Notes: a model not told the origin generated them from the letters alone. 50,719 bases of DNA from Cyanobacteriota bacterium erpe_2018_sw_21hr_WHONDRS-SW48-000092_B_bin.40 (GCA_030917395.1 JAUPUU010000039.1:1-50719); one strand, 5' to 3'. Counted from the first letter of the stretch, positions 1-8,433 are shown. Made by a program: numbers and translations.

Positions 1-409
1 CAAGTTAATTGAGAAAAATCCGAAATTACGGGATGCATATTTGCTTCGCTCTGAGGGAGAGGCAAATTTGAAGCGCTACGGTGATGCCATTGTCTCACTT
101 GATATGGTTTTTAAGCTAGGCGCACCCACGCCGGAGCTTCTGTTCGCAAAGGCTAAGTTTCTGAGGAATGAGAAACGGTACGCTGAGGCAATTGAGACTG
201 TAAATCGGGTAATTGAGTCCGAGCCGTCTAACATTAGCGCTTATGAGTGCAGAGCTTTTTGTTATCGACGCTTACACGGAGCTTGTGAACAAACATTGAA
301 GGATATCGAGAAGGTCGTCCTTCTCGATCCTTCGAACGAAAAGGCTAAGGCACTGGCTGTAAATTTGAAGAAGGAACTTATGCTTAAGACTACAAGTTCG
401 GCTAGATAG
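1..409 (+). CDS. TPR protein, 5' end cut by window (type B paralogue)
   Basis: This is the C-terminal ~135 residues of a TPR protein whose start lies before the window. The reading frame is open from base 2, and the first residues (KLIEKNPKLRDAY) match residues ~77-89 of the paralogue at 2110-2754, so the in-frame TTG at 41 is not the real start. TPR helices are visible in SEGEANLKRYGDAIVSLD and RYAEAIETVNRVIESEPSN. It ends with the type-B tail (KKELMLKT.SSAR). By analogy with the full paralogues it is probably an exported protein-protein interaction module. No enzymatic motif is seen. Confidence 0.85.
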   Translation, partial: KLIEKNPKLRDAYLLRSEGEANLKRYGDAIVSLDMVFKLGAPTPELLFAKAKFLRNEKRYAEAIETVNRVIESEPSNISAYECRAFCYRRLHGACEQTLKDIEKVVLLDPSNEKAKALAVNLKKELMLKTTSSAR

Positions 410-608
410 TGACGCCGGGCGGGTTTAGTACTCGATTCTATTCACCGTTGGTGGTGCAAATGTTCTTGGCCGAATTTTTGGTTGGTTTATATTTTGTCTT
501 TCTTTCTTTGTCCGAGTTTAACAGGACTGCGTTGGATTTCAGAATCGATGGCATGCACCATGGCTAGCCGCTATAATATTTGGGGCCGGAGCTTTTGAGA
601 GGCCCTCC
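410..608 (+). promoter_or_regulatory. Leader/promoter cassette copy 1
   Basis: This 199-bp spacer carries a consensus -10 box TATAAT at 572-577, inside the 20-mer TGGCTAGCCGCTATAATATT (561-580). The same 20-mer is identical in the leaders before 2110 and 2955. GGCTAGCC (562-569) is a perfect 8-bp palindrome directly upstream of the -10. No good -35 is visible (TGGCAT at 549-554 with 17-bp spacing). A small hairpin CACC-N6-GGTG lies at 443-456. GAGAGG a few bases before the ATG at 609 is the ribosome binding site. The promoter call rests on the consensus -10 plus conservation in three copies. Confidence 0.65.
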
Positions 609-1253
609 ATGTTCTTGAAACGATTTTCTAGTTTGGCGCTGGTCGCTGCAATAGCAGTTGCCGTTGCTGGTTCGATCGGACCGGCGCAGTGTTGGGATGC
701 TGCCAAGCAAGAGAAGAATTTAGTTTTGTTGAAGCAAATAGAGACGGATCTTGTGAAGAGGCCTGATGATTTAGATCTTCAGGTTCGGCACATGCAGGCA
801 TTGGGAGTTGCTGGCAGAAATCAAGATCAACTTAGGGAAGCCGAGATTTTGACTTCAAAGTATCCTCATTTGAGGGCCGCATACAAAGGCCAGATGTTTG
901 CTCTTATTGGTATGGGAAATTGGTCAGGAGCAATGACTGCAATTGAGCACCTAAGAAAACTTGGACAGTTATCGCCATCGGAGCTTGCAATAAGGGGGAC
1001 AGTGCTTACTAGATTGCGGCGTTACCCAGAGGCTTTGATTGATTTGAACGAATCTATTTCGAGAGACTCATCTGATGCTGGTTCTTATTTTAACCGCGCG
1101 GAATGCCTTTACAAGCAGCATGGTGCCACCGCAGAAGTAGTTCATGACCTTGAGCAGGCCTTAAAGCTTGACCCTGATCTTCCGAATGTCCGAAAGCTCT
1201 TAGACTTTATGAAAGCGAGAATTGCAGTCTCACCTGTCATTCCGTCAAGATAG
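609..1253 (+). CDS. Secreted TPR protein (type A paralogue)
   Basis: This 214-residue protein has a signal peptide (MFLKRFSSLALVAAIAVAVAGS..., cleavage probably near residues 21-29) followed by helical TPR-type repeats. The clearest is LTRLRRYPEALIDLNESISRDSSDAGSYF, with a terminal VVHDLEQALKLDPDLPN. It is close to the protein at 2955-3599 (shared GSIGPAQC and QEKNLVLLKQIE segments) and more distant from the type-B members. The start is set by GAGAGG six bases upstream of the ATG. The next paralogue follows after 11 bases with no promoter of its own, so the two are probably co-transcribed. TPRs bind proteins; the partner is unknown. Confidence 0.85.
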   Translation: MFLKRFSSLALVAAIAVAVAGSIGPAQCWDAAKQEKNLVLLKQIETDLVKRPDDLDLQVRHMQALGVAGRNQDQLREAEILTSKYPHLRAAYKGQMFALIGMGNWSGAMTAIEHLRKLGQLSPSELAIRGTVLTRLRRYPEALIDLNESISRDSSDAGSYFNRAECLYKQHGATAEVVHDLEQALKLDPDLPNVRKLLDFMKARIAVSPVIPSR

Positions 1254-1264
1254 GTACGGACACA

Positions 1265-1909
1265 ATGCTCTTCAATCGACTCTTCATTTTGGCTTTGAGT
1301 GTAGCGATAGTTATAGCTGTCGCTGGTTCAAGCGAACCTGCTTTGTCCTCTGAAGCCGCGACGCATGAGCAGAATCTGGCAATGTTGAAGGAGATAGAGG
1401 CAGATCTTGCGAAGAAGCCGGATGACGTAACTTACCAGCTGCAGCATGCGGCAATTTTGGGGCTCCTGCATAGGGATGAAGAAGCCGTCGCCGAGGCGAA
1501 CAAGCTACTCTTGAGAAATCCTAAATTGCGAGATGCATATTTAGTCCGCGCAGATGGCGAGGCGAATTTAAAACGTTATGATGATGCGGTGGTCTCTCTT
1601 GATATGGTTTTTAGGTTAAGCGCGCCCACGCCAAAACTGTTATTGTCCAAGGCTAAGTACCTGTCGAATGCGAAAAGGTATCCTGAGGCAATCGAGACTG
1701 TAAATCGGGTGATTGAATTGGAGCCTTCTAACGTCAGAGCTTATGGTCGTAGAGCATATTGCTACCGCTGTCTCTTTGGCCCTTGTGATAAAGCCTTGAA
1801 GGACATGGAGAAGGTCGTCCTTCTCGATCCTTCTGATGCAAAGGCTAAGTCGTTGCTTGCAGATTTGAAGAAGGAGCTTATGGTTAAGACTTCAGGCTCG
1901 GCAAGATAG
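1265..1909 (+). CDS. Secreted TPR protein (type B paralogue)
   Basis: This 214-residue protein has a signal peptide (MLFNRLFILALSVAIVIAVAGSSEPALS) and three to four TPR units, including RYDDAVVSLDMVFRLSAPTP, RYPEAIETVNRVIELEPSN and KALKDMEKVVLLDPSD. It is very similar to the 2110-2754 product and to the partial gene at the window start. It is the only full member of the array without the 200-bp leader cassette, starting 11 bases after the preceding stop, so it probably depends on that gene's promoter. Cysteines cluster in the third repeat (RRAYCYRCLFGPCD), a pattern shared with the other type-B proteins and possibly giving a disulfide outside the cytoplasm. Confidence 0.85.
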   Translation: MLFNRLFILALSVAIVIAVAGSSEPALSSEAATHEQNLAMLKEIEADLAKKPDDVTYQLQHAAILGLLHRDEEAVAEANKLLLRNPKLRDAYLVRADGEANLKRYDDAVVSLDMVFRLSAPTPKLLLSKAKYLSNAKRYPEAIETVNRVIELEPSNVRAYGRRAYCYRCLFGPCDKALKDMEKVVLLDPSDAKAKSLLADLKKELMVKTSGSAR

Positions 1910-2109
1910 TGAATTCGGGCAGAAGTAGAGATGTCTATGGTGCACCGAAAGTGGTGTCAACGTTCTGCACCGAGATCCAGGTGTTTTCTTTGTTGTCTGC
2001 CCTTCTGGTTTTATGAATTAAACGTGAATGCGCTTGATTGCAGAGTCGATAGCATGCTAATTGGCTAGCCGCTATAATATTCGGATTCGATGCTTTTGAG
2101 AGGCCCTGG
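1910..2109 (+). promoter_or_regulatory. Leader/promoter cassette copy 2
   Basis: This 200-bp spacer is homologous to those before 609 and 2955. It holds TATAAT at 2073-2078 with the palindrome GGCTAGCC (2063-2070) just upstream. The hairpin CACC-GAAAGT-GGTG lies at 1943-1956. A long-range inverted repeat pairs GGGCAGA (1917-1923) with TCTGCCC (1996-2002). The first half, directly after the previous stop codon, could be a 3'-end structure or terminator; the second half is the promoter of the 2110 gene. GAGAGG precedes the ATG. Confidence 0.65.
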
Positions 2110-2754
2110 ATGTTCTTAAAACGACTTTCTAGTTTGGTGATGGTCGCTGCAATGGTAATAGCGGTGGCAGGTTTGGGCGAACCTGCTTTGTGCGCTGAAG
2201 CTGCGACGCAAGAGCAGAACCTGGCTTTGTTGAGGACTATAGAGGCGAATTTAGCGAAGAAGCCTAATGACGTAACTTACCAGTTGCAGCATGCTGCAAT
2301 TATGGGCCGATTGGAGAGGGATGCAGAGCAGATATCAGAGGCCAATAAGTTAATTAAGAAAAATCCGAAATTACGTGATGCATATTTGCTTCGCTCTGAG
2401 GGAGAGGCAAATTTGAAGCGCTATGGTGATGCCATTGTTTCTCTTGATATTGCATTCAAGTTAGGCGCACCCACCCCTAAGCTCTTGTTGTACAAGGCAC
2501 GGTATTTGAGGAATGAGAAGAGGTATGCTGATGCCATTGAGATAGTAAATCGGGTGATTGAGTTGGAGCCTTCTAACGTAGGAGCATACGAATGTAGATC
2601 TTACTGCTACCATTTTTTGTATGGCGCTTGTGAGCAAGCCTTGAAAGATATGGAGAAGGTAGTCCTTCTCGATCCTTCAGACGAATTGGCTAAGAGGTTG
2701 GCTGCAGATTTAAAGAAGGAGCTTATGCTCAAGACCTCCAGCTCGGCAAAATAG
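2110..2754 (+). CDS. Secreted TPR protein (type B paralogue)
   Basis: This 214-residue protein has a signal peptide (MFLKRLSSLVMVAAMVIAVAGLGEPALC) and TPR units RYGDAIVSLDIAFKLGAPTP, RYADAIEIVNRVIELEPSN and QALKDMEKVVLLDPSD. Its middle is nearly identical at the DNA level to the partial gene at 1-409, including the run coding KNPKLRDAYLLRSEGEANLKR, so the duplication is recent or homogenised by gene conversion. The third repeat holds the conserved cysteines (ECRSYCYHFLYGAC). The start is fixed by GAGAGG and the leader cassette. Function beyond protein binding is unknown. Confidence 0.85.
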   Translation: MFLKRLSSLVMVAAMVIAVAGLGEPALCAEAATQEQNLALLRTIEANLAKKPNDVTYQLQHAAIMGRLERDAEQISEANKLIKKNPKLRDAYLLRSEGEANLKRYGDAIVSLDIAFKLGAPTPKLLLYKARYLRNEKRYADAIEIVNRVIELEPSNVGAYECRSYCYHFLYGACEQALKDMEKVVLLDPSDELAKRLAADLKKELMLKTSSSAK

Positions 2755-2954
2755 TGAATTGGGGCAGAAGTCTAGATGTCTTTCGTACACCGCAAGTGGT
2801 GTCAATTTTCTGCATTGAGAGCAGCTGTTTCCTTTGTTGTCTGCCCTTCCTGTCATTTCTAGTCCAACGTGAATGAGCTGGATTTCAGTGTCGATAGCGT
2901 GCTAAATGGCTAGCCGCTATAATATTTGGGACCGAGACTTTTGAGAGGCCCTGC
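2755..2954 (+). promoter_or_regulatory. Leader/promoter cassette copy 3
   Basis: This 200-bp spacer is homologous to the two previous leaders. TATAAT lies at 2918-2923 and the GGCTAGCC palindrome at 2908-2915. The hairpin CACC-GCAAGT-GGTG is at 2788-2801, extendable by one pair. GGGCAGA (2762-2768) pairs with TCTGCCC (2840-2846) across 71 bases. Both stems are kept relative to copy 2 although the loop sequences differ. GAGAGG is the ribosome binding site for 2955. Confidence 0.65.
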
Positions 2955-3599
2955 ATGTTCTTGAAACGATTTTCTAGTTTGACGATGGTCGCTGCAATAG
3001 TAGTTGCAGTTACTGGTTCGATCGGACCGGCGCAGTGTGGGGATGCTGCCAAGCAAGAGAAGAATTTAGTTTTGTTGAAACAGATAGAGGAAGATCTTGT
3101 TAAAACACCTGGGGACGTAGACCTTCAGGTTCGGCACATGCAGGCTTTAGGAGTTGCTCACCGACGTCAAGATCAGCTTAGGGAAGCAGAGATTTTGATT
3201 TCAAAGCATCCTCGTTTGAGGGAGGCATTTAAGGGAAAGATGTTCGCTCTTATTGGTCTGCGAAATTGGACTGGGGCAATGACTGCGATGGAGCAAGTAA
3301 AAAAACTTGGACCGCTGTCGTCAGCAGAACTCACAATAAGGGGTTCAATCCTTGCAGGTTTAGAGCGGTATCAGGAGGCGCTGATTGATTTGAATGAATC
3401 GATATTCAGGGATTCGTCTGACGCCGGTGCTTATTTTACCCGCGCGGAATGCCTCTACAAGCTGCATGGACCCACAGCGGATGTCGTTTATAATCTTGAA
3501 AAAACTCTGAAGCTTGAACCGGATTTTCCAAATGCCCGAAAGCTTTTGGAGTCCATGGATGGAAATTTGACCAGAGGCTCTCAACCGCGAGTAAAATAG
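2955..3599 (+). CDS. Secreted TPR protein (type A paralogue)
   Basis: This 214-residue paralogue of 609-1253 has a signal peptide (MFLKRFSSLTMVAAIVVAVTGS), the same GPAQC segment at the mature N-terminus and the same TPR layout (LAGLERYQEALIDLNESI, VVYNLEKTLKLEPDFPN). It differs in its last ~10 residues (NLTRGSQPRVK). It is the last member of the array and is followed after 59 bases by an unrelated long protein. The start is supported by GAGAGG six bases upstream and the conserved leader. Confidence 0.85.
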   Translation: MFLKRFSSLTMVAAIVVAVTGSIGPAQCGDAAKQEKNLVLLKQIEEDLVKTPGDVDLQVRHMQALGVAHRRQDQLREAEILISKHPRLREAFKGKMFALIGLRNWTGAMTAMEQVKKLGPLSSAELTIRGSILAGLERYQEALIDLNESIFRDSSDAGAYFTRAECLYKLHGPTADVVYNLEKTLKLEPDFPNARKLLESMDGNLTRGSQPRVK

Positions 3600-3658
3600 T
3601 TATGTGAAGGGTCTTTGGTGGCAAGATATTCTAGTAGTTATCCTTTGGTTTTAGAGTA

Positions 3659-6373
3659 ATGGACCTACCCCCAGTTTCAAAAACAGGTCGCTCTGATGCT
3701 TCTGAAGCTAATAGGGATAAGCTTTTCCAGGAGTCTCTACCATATGTTGCTGGGGAAAAGGAGTCTTCAGCGAGCGCCGGTTCGACAGTTCGGCCTGATC
3801 GCGCTATTAGTACCGAAACCAGAGATAAATCTGGCCTAGACGATGCTCGAAACACCCCAGCCAGAGATACCAAACTTGCACCAGGCGATACCGGCACTAG
3901 TCGCAGTGAAACTCAGACACCCCGAGATGCAGCTGCACCAACGATTAGCCCAGGAGACAAGGCTGGATTACCAGCAGCCACAAACCGCGGTACAGAGAAA
4001 GCTAGCGAACAACCTGTTAAGCCCGCTGACAGCGTCATTCCAAGCGTGCGCCAGTCAGATGTTCAACCGGCGCTTCAGCGTCCTAGTGAGGCCATTTCAA
4101 CTCAGCCAGTTGCGAGAGTCCCTGATAGAGTTCCAGACAATCTTCCTTCGTCTAAAGCTGAGCAGCCTTCCGACCGTGCTCTCCTACCTGGCCTAGCAAT
4201 TGTTGGTCCCGAAGGCAAAGCCCAGCAAGGAAATGCCGGAACAGTTGGCACTACCGATGGCAAGGCTCACGACCCTGTTGTAGCTAAGCCTCAAGATTTG
4301 GCCGCAAAATCGCATGATCCAGCTACGGCAAAGGCTCAAGAGGCTTTAGGGGCAAAGGTTAACGACACTGGTTTGCGAGGCTCTGAGCCCGGAACTGGAG
4401 CTTTGACTGGCAAGATACAAGCAGGTCCAGATCAGGCTAGGGCTAATGATGCTGCTGGCCATCCCAATGCTCAGAACGCGGATGCTCTTGCTCGCCAAGC
4501 AAATGGGGCATCGGTTCTCAAAAATTATTCCGCCGACGGCACACGTTCTGGCATTGACCACACAAACCAGGGAATTGTCGCCAAGGTCGCTGATGGTAAG
4601 TCTGACGGCGTTCGCGCCGGTCAGGTGTCGCTGAACGATGGCAAGATTGCCGATGGAAAGCTCGATGGTGATCGCGGACAAGTCAGGCTTCCCGATGGAC
4701 GAATGCCTGACGGCAGGATTGGCGATGGAAGTTCCTCCGGCGGTCGCCCTGGCGAGGTGAAGATGGGCGATGGCAAAATCGCCGACGGAAAGGCCACTGA
4801 CGGAAAGACCACTGACGGTAAGACCAGTGATGGCAAAGCTGGTGATGGGAAAACAGGCGATAGGCTTCCAGACGGAAAGGTCGCAGGGAAGACCAGTGAT
4901 GGTGGCTCTTCTGGTCCATCGGCTTTTATTCAGTTTATCGAGAGTCAGGCTGGCATTCGAGGTTTTGGTTTGCCAGCTAAACCTGAAGGCAATAAGTCTG
5001 AGGGCAAGAGTGATGGCAAGAATGATGGGAAGGCTGACGGCAAGCTCGATAACAAGCTAGATGGCAAGCTCGATGGCAAAATAGACGGTGCTAAGAATAA
5101 CCTAAGCCCCGATGGCAAACAGGTTGGTAGTGATACCAAAGGCAGTGCCGGTATTCCTGGTGGCAGATCCAACGCGATAGACGGTTTCTTTGGCCTAGTT
5201 GAAACAGTCAAAGATAATATCAAAGGCTCGTTCAAGAATTTAGGAGACCGCACACCGGTATCCGTGCCACTTAAAGAAGGTGAGATGGCTGCTGTTGCCA
5301 TGCGCGGTAAGATGCCGCCTTTGCGAGATGATATTACTAGCGACCAGATACTTGCCGTCTTAATTCCAAAAGGGTATGTGGGCTGGAGCATTGTTCGCTC
5401 TCCTGGCTTAAAACCTAGTGATTCTCCTCTTCCCGGTTCACAGACCAAATTCGATGGCGGTAAATCTGGAGATGTTAAATCTGCCGATGGCAAGCCTTTA
5501 GATAACAAGCAACCCGATTCGAAGCCAGGCGAATCTAAGCCATTTGATATCAATAATCCCGATGTGAAGTCACGTCCTTTCATTCAGTTGCACGGTGTTG
5601 ATAGCAATTACACCGGCGCTGGCGCCCGCCGCACAGATGCATCTGTTCCGGGGCGAGTCGAGCCGGTAAAGGCTGAACAAGTGAAGGTTGAGCCAGCTCG
5701 GCCAGAGCCGATTAAGTATGAACCTACTAGAGTTGATCAAGTGAAGCCAGATCAAGCTCGGCCCATTCCAGTTAAAGCTGAACCTTTCACTGACACCAAA
5801 GTAGCCGCTGTTACAGGCGCCGCAGCTAGTGCTACTCCATACCTTGACGTCTCGGCAAATAGCCAAATCATCGATCAGAGTGCCACGAGGCAGACTATTC
5901 CCTCGACGCCAAAAGATAGGCGCCAACTGATTGAAGAGCAGGAGCACACCTTGCCTTCCGCTAGTGAAAACGAATTTGAGATCAGCGATGAACCTAGCGC
6001 AGACTCCGATATTTCATCACTGCAATCAACGATCGATCTTTCACTATCTAAAGAAGGCGAGAAGCGTTCACGCTATGTCAATCAGGCTCTCGATGCGCAA
6101 GAAGAGACATGGAACAGTGAAGACGATGATGCCGCCGGTGCCCATGAAATGCCAGCTCCATTGGGGCGTTATACATACATTGTGCGTGCCGGTGATACCA
6201 TCGAATCTGTTGCAGTGGTCGAACTGAACGACCTCTCGCTCGCACCTTTGCTCTACAAAAAGAATAAGAAGTATGTTCTGCAAGAAGAAGAGTATGGCAA
6301 GCATCCTCTTGTTCCTGGTGTTGTGATTGACCTTCCGACACCTGCTGAAATAAAGGCCTTTAGACAGTTCTAG
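3659..6373 (+). CDS. 904-aa low-complexity protein with DGK repeats and C-terminal LysM-like domain
   Basis: The protein starts with ~300 polar residues rich in A, P, Q, K and D, then a DGK-rich repeat zone (residues ~310-490), a less repetitive segment (~510-600), a K/E/P-rich linker (VKAEQVKVEPARPEPIK) and an acidic stretch. The C-terminal ~65 residues resemble a LysM module: YTYIVRAGDTIESVAVVELN, then LAPLLYKKNKK and VPGVVIDLP, the usual 'GDT..SIA..... NP..I..G..L.IP' layout. LysM binds N-acetylglucosamine polymers such as peptidoglycan. No signal peptide is visible. The ATG at 3659 is the first usable start after an in-frame TAG at 3635, and the ribosome binding site is weak. The stop overlaps the convergent TPR gene by 4 bp. 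It may be a cell-wall-anchored or spacer-type structural protein. Confidence 0.75.
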   Translation: MDLPPVSKTGRSDASEANRDKLFQESLPYVAGEKESSASAGSTVRPDRAISTETRDKSGLDDARNTPARDTKLAPGDTGTSRSETQTPRDAAAPTISPGDKAGLPAATNRGTEKASEQPVKPADSVIPSVRQSDVQPALQRPSEAISTQPVARVPDRVPDNLPSSKAEQPSDRALLPGLAIVGPEGKAQQGNAGTVGTTDGKAHDPVVAKPQDLAAKSHDPATAKAQEALGAKVNDTGLRGSEPGTGALTGKIQAGPDQARANDAAGHPNAQNADALARQANGASVLKNYSADGTRSGIDHTNQGIVAKVADGKSDGVRAGQVSLNDGKIADGKLDGDRGQVRLPDGRMPDGRIGDGSSSGGRPGEVKMGDGKIADGKATDGKTTDGKTSDGKAGDGKTGDRLPDGKVAGKTSDGGSSGPSAFIQFIESQAGIRGFGLPAKPEGNKSEGKSDGKNDGKADGKLDNKLDGKLDGKIDGAKNNLSPDGKQVGSDTKGSAGIPGGRSNAIDGFFGLVETVKDNIKGSFKNLGDRTPVSVPLKEGEMAAVAMRGKMPPLRDDITSDQILAVLIPKGYVGWSIVRSPGLKPSDSPLPGSQTKFDGGKSGDVKSADGKPLDNKQPDSKPGESKPFDINNPDVKSRPFIQLHGVDSNYTGAGARRTDASVPGRVEPVKAEQVKVEPARPEPIKYEPTRVDQVKPDQARPIPVKAEPFTDTKVAAVTGAAASATPYLDVSANSQIIDQSATRQTIPSTPKDRRQLIEEQEHTLPSASENEFEISDEPSADSDISSLQSTIDLSLSKEGEKRSRYVNQALDAQEETWNSEDDDAAGAHEMPAPLGRYTYIVRAGDTIESVAVVELNDLSLAPLLYKKNKKYVLQEEEYGKHPLVPGVVIDLPTPAEIKAFRQF
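4590..5120 (+). repeat. In-frame DGK-coding tandem repeats
   Basis: Degenerate 9-, 12- and 15-bp units built on GATGGCAAG encode runs such as DGKATDGKTTDGKTSDGKAGDGK and KLDNKLDGKLDGKIDG. All units are multiples of three, so copy-number change would alter length without breaking the frame. The best-preserved DNA copies are at about 4765-4865 and 5010-5085. Confidence 0.75.
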
Positions 6374-7275
6374 TGTTTCTGCGCGCTAACTTTCTTCGCC
6401 TTGGCTTTATTTTTCACTTTTAGAATGGCATTTTCTTTCAGCCCTTTGACGCATTCAGGGCTGATGTCTCCGTTAGGGTTTGGATATTTTTTAGCCAATG
6501 CTATCGCTAGCTGATATTCACGGTCAGAGTCTTCGTATTGAAATTGCTCTGAATGACATTTGCCCAGAGTGCAGTGTAGCTGCGGCCAAGCCCATGATAG
6601 AAAAGGATATTTCTCAATTTGCTGCAGCAGATCTCTGGTTGTTTGTTCAGCTTTAACCCATTCACTGCCATGCATGTAGATGCTGGCCAACAGACCCTTG
6701 TCTTGGATAAAGCGATAGAGCTTATCTGGCGGGTAATTCTTTTCTAGCTCAATACCTTGTTTGATGTAGCGTTCTGCAGCCGCTCTGTCACCGTGGTTAA
6801 TCATGTAGAGCGCTATGTGTCTGTACGATTGGGTGACATTGGGGTGATGAGGATCGACTGCCAGTCGTAAGGCAAGGACATGGAAGAGACATTCTTTTGC
6901 GTCTGTCGATTTGCTGGCGAGGGCGTTGTAACTCTCGGCAAAATCATCAATATCCACCATTAACTCCAAGTCTTGCTTGAATAATGCTGGACTTACTTTC
7001 AGTGTTTGCACGTAAAGCGGCTCTGCCTCTTTAAGATTGCCTTGAATTACCAGAAGGCGAGCTATGCGTGCTCTGCTTCTAGCTGCCCAGGTGGCGCCTT
7101 TGTCTTTGTTGGATGCATCAATAATCTTGCTATAGAGAGCGATTGCCTCTTTCGTTCTGCCGTGGGTTTCAGCTGAGTTTGCTTTGGCAAAGTCGTCAGC
7201 TAGAGCCGCTGACTTTGCCGGCGGGGCAAGCAGCAGAAGGAACAGCAACAAAAAGAAGACACGCAGTTTTTGCAT
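6370..7275 (-). CDS. Secreted TPR protein
   Basis: This 301-residue protein has a signal peptide (MQKLRVFFLLLFLLLLAPPAKSAALA, cleavage likely after SAALA). TPR-like helical pairs fill the rest: KEAIALYSKIIDASNKDKG, GNLKEAEPLYVQTLKVSP, DRAAAERYIKQGIELEK, SEWVKAEQTTRDLLQQIEKY and YEDSDREYQLAIALAKKYPN. The C-terminus is lysine-rich (KVKNKAKAKKVSAQKH). It lies 81 bp downstream of the ribokinase gene on the same strand and overlaps the convergent LysM-type gene by 4 bp. No catalytic motif is seen; it is probably a periplasmic scaffold. Confidence 0.8.
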   Translation of the reverse strand: MQKLRVFFLLLFLLLLAPPAKSAALADDFAKANSAETHGRTKEAIALYSKIIDASNKDKGATWAARSRARIARLLVIQGNLKEAEPLYVQTLKVSPALFKQDLELMVDIDDFAESYNALASKSTDAKECLFHVLALRLAVDPHHPNVTQSYRHIALYMINHGDRAAAERYIKQGIELEKNYPPDKLYRFIQDKGLLASIYMHGSEWVKAEQTTRDLLQQIEKYPFLSWAWPQLHCTLGKCHSEQFQYEDSDREYQLAIALAKKYPNPNGDISPECVKGLKENAILKVKNKAKAKKVSAQKH

Positions 7276-7356
7276 GGCAGCCTAAGACAATGCTGGGTAG
7301 TAGACCTTAGACTCCTCAACTTTTATACCCAGAATTTCCCAAAAGCGTCTTATAAA

Positions 7357-8346
7357 TTACTGACTGCCAATTAATTCTTCTAGCTCGGGCAGTCGCGGCA
7401 ATGATGGCACTGCCCCGGCCTTGGTGCAGGCGAGAGAGCCCGCTGCGCAGCCATATTTCGCCGCTTCTGCCAGGCTATCACCCTTGGCCATTCTCATGGC
7501 TAATGCGCCGCAGAAGGCATCACCAGCAGCTGTTGAGTCGACTACAGAAACCTTAAAGGCTGCAACGGTTTGTGGCTTATCTGGCTGGGAGCTTTCGAGA
7601 ATTAGGGCGCCACGCTCGCCCAGTGTGAGAATCACTCCCTTGGGGCCAAGCTCGAGCAGTTTGCGGGCGCATTGATGAGCTAGTTCTGGCGAGGTTGGGT
7701 TAATACCAGTGAGCAAGTGGGCTTCTGTTTCATTAGGCACTATTACGTCTACGTTTTTCAGAAGTTCTGCCGATAATCCAGTCTCTGGTGCTGGGGCCGG
7801 GTTGAGAATGACTGTTAGGCCCTTGCTGCGGGCTGCTTTCGCTGCTTCTAAAACGGTTTCTGCTGGGATTTCTAGTTGTAGCAACAGCACTTTGGCGTTG
7901 CTTAGCAAATCAGCTTTTGCTGATACATATTCTGGAGTCATCGAGTTGTTTGCATTTGGCACGATGACAATGCTGTTTTCGCCTGAGGGGCCAACCCATA
8001 TGTTGGCGATGCCGGTGGTTTGCTCAGAGTCTTTGGTCATGCCATTTGTATTGACGCCATTGTCTTTCAAAGTATCGAGCAAGACTTGGCCATAAGCATC
8101 GGCGCCGACTTTGCCAATCATGGCTACTGATGCACCGCAGCGCGCTGCTGCCAGGGCCTGATTGTTGCCTTTGCCACCAGGAAAAGTATCAAATGTTGAA
8201 CCTTTTAAGGTTTCGCCTCGGCCCGGTAGGCGTGGTACGCGGATGACAATATCCATACTGAGGCTGCCAATAACAACTACATCTGTGCTGGCGCTTCTAT
8301 CTGTGCTGCTGTTTGTCTGTGCTGCACTGTTCGCTTCTGAGCCCAC
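7357..8346 (-). CDS. rbsK: Ribokinase (PfkB family)
   Basis: The 329-residue product is close to the usual ~310 of ribokinases. It shows the N-terminal PfkB signature region (VVVIGSLSMDIVIRVPRLPGRGETL, GGKGNNQALAAARCGA) and the C-terminal signature DSTAAGDAFCGALA, with the catalytic base Asp in AAGD. Ribokinase phosphorylates D-ribose to ribose 5-phosphate in the cytoplasm. The first ~22 residues are a polar Ser/Thr-rich extension. The GTG start at 8346 is favoured by GAGGAAAA a few bases upstream. No ribose transporter or rbsD is adjacent, so the in vivo sugar could be another PfkB substrate. It diverges from the oxidoreductase at 8434. Confidence 0.88.
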   Translation of the reverse strand: MGSEANSAAQTNSSTDRSASTDVVVIGSLSMDIVIRVPRLPGRGETLKGSTFDTFPGGKGNNQALAAARCGASVAMIGKVGADAYGQVLLDTLKDNGVNTNGMTKDSEQTTGIANIWVGPSGENSIVIVPNANNSMTPEYVSAKADLLSNAKVLLLQLEIPAETVLEAAKAARSKGLTVILNPAPAPETGLSAELLKNVDVIVPNETEAHLLTGINPTSPELAHQCARKLLELGPKGVILTLGERGALILESSQPDKPQTVAAFKVSVVDSTAAGDAFCGALAMRMAKGDSLAEAAKYGCAAGSLACTKAGAVPSLPRLPELEELIGSQ

Positions 8347-8433
8347 TAACTTTTCCTCTACTAATGCCTTATTTGGGCCGCTATTTTAGCAGAAGGTACT
8401 ATTATTACTGTTCTGCTTTTAAGGAACCATTCT

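Noticed and set aside
4945-5583. Long minus-strand ORF rich in Leu/Pro/Ser
   Set aside because: It is the mirror of the DGK repeat coding region; repeats keep antisense frames open by chance.
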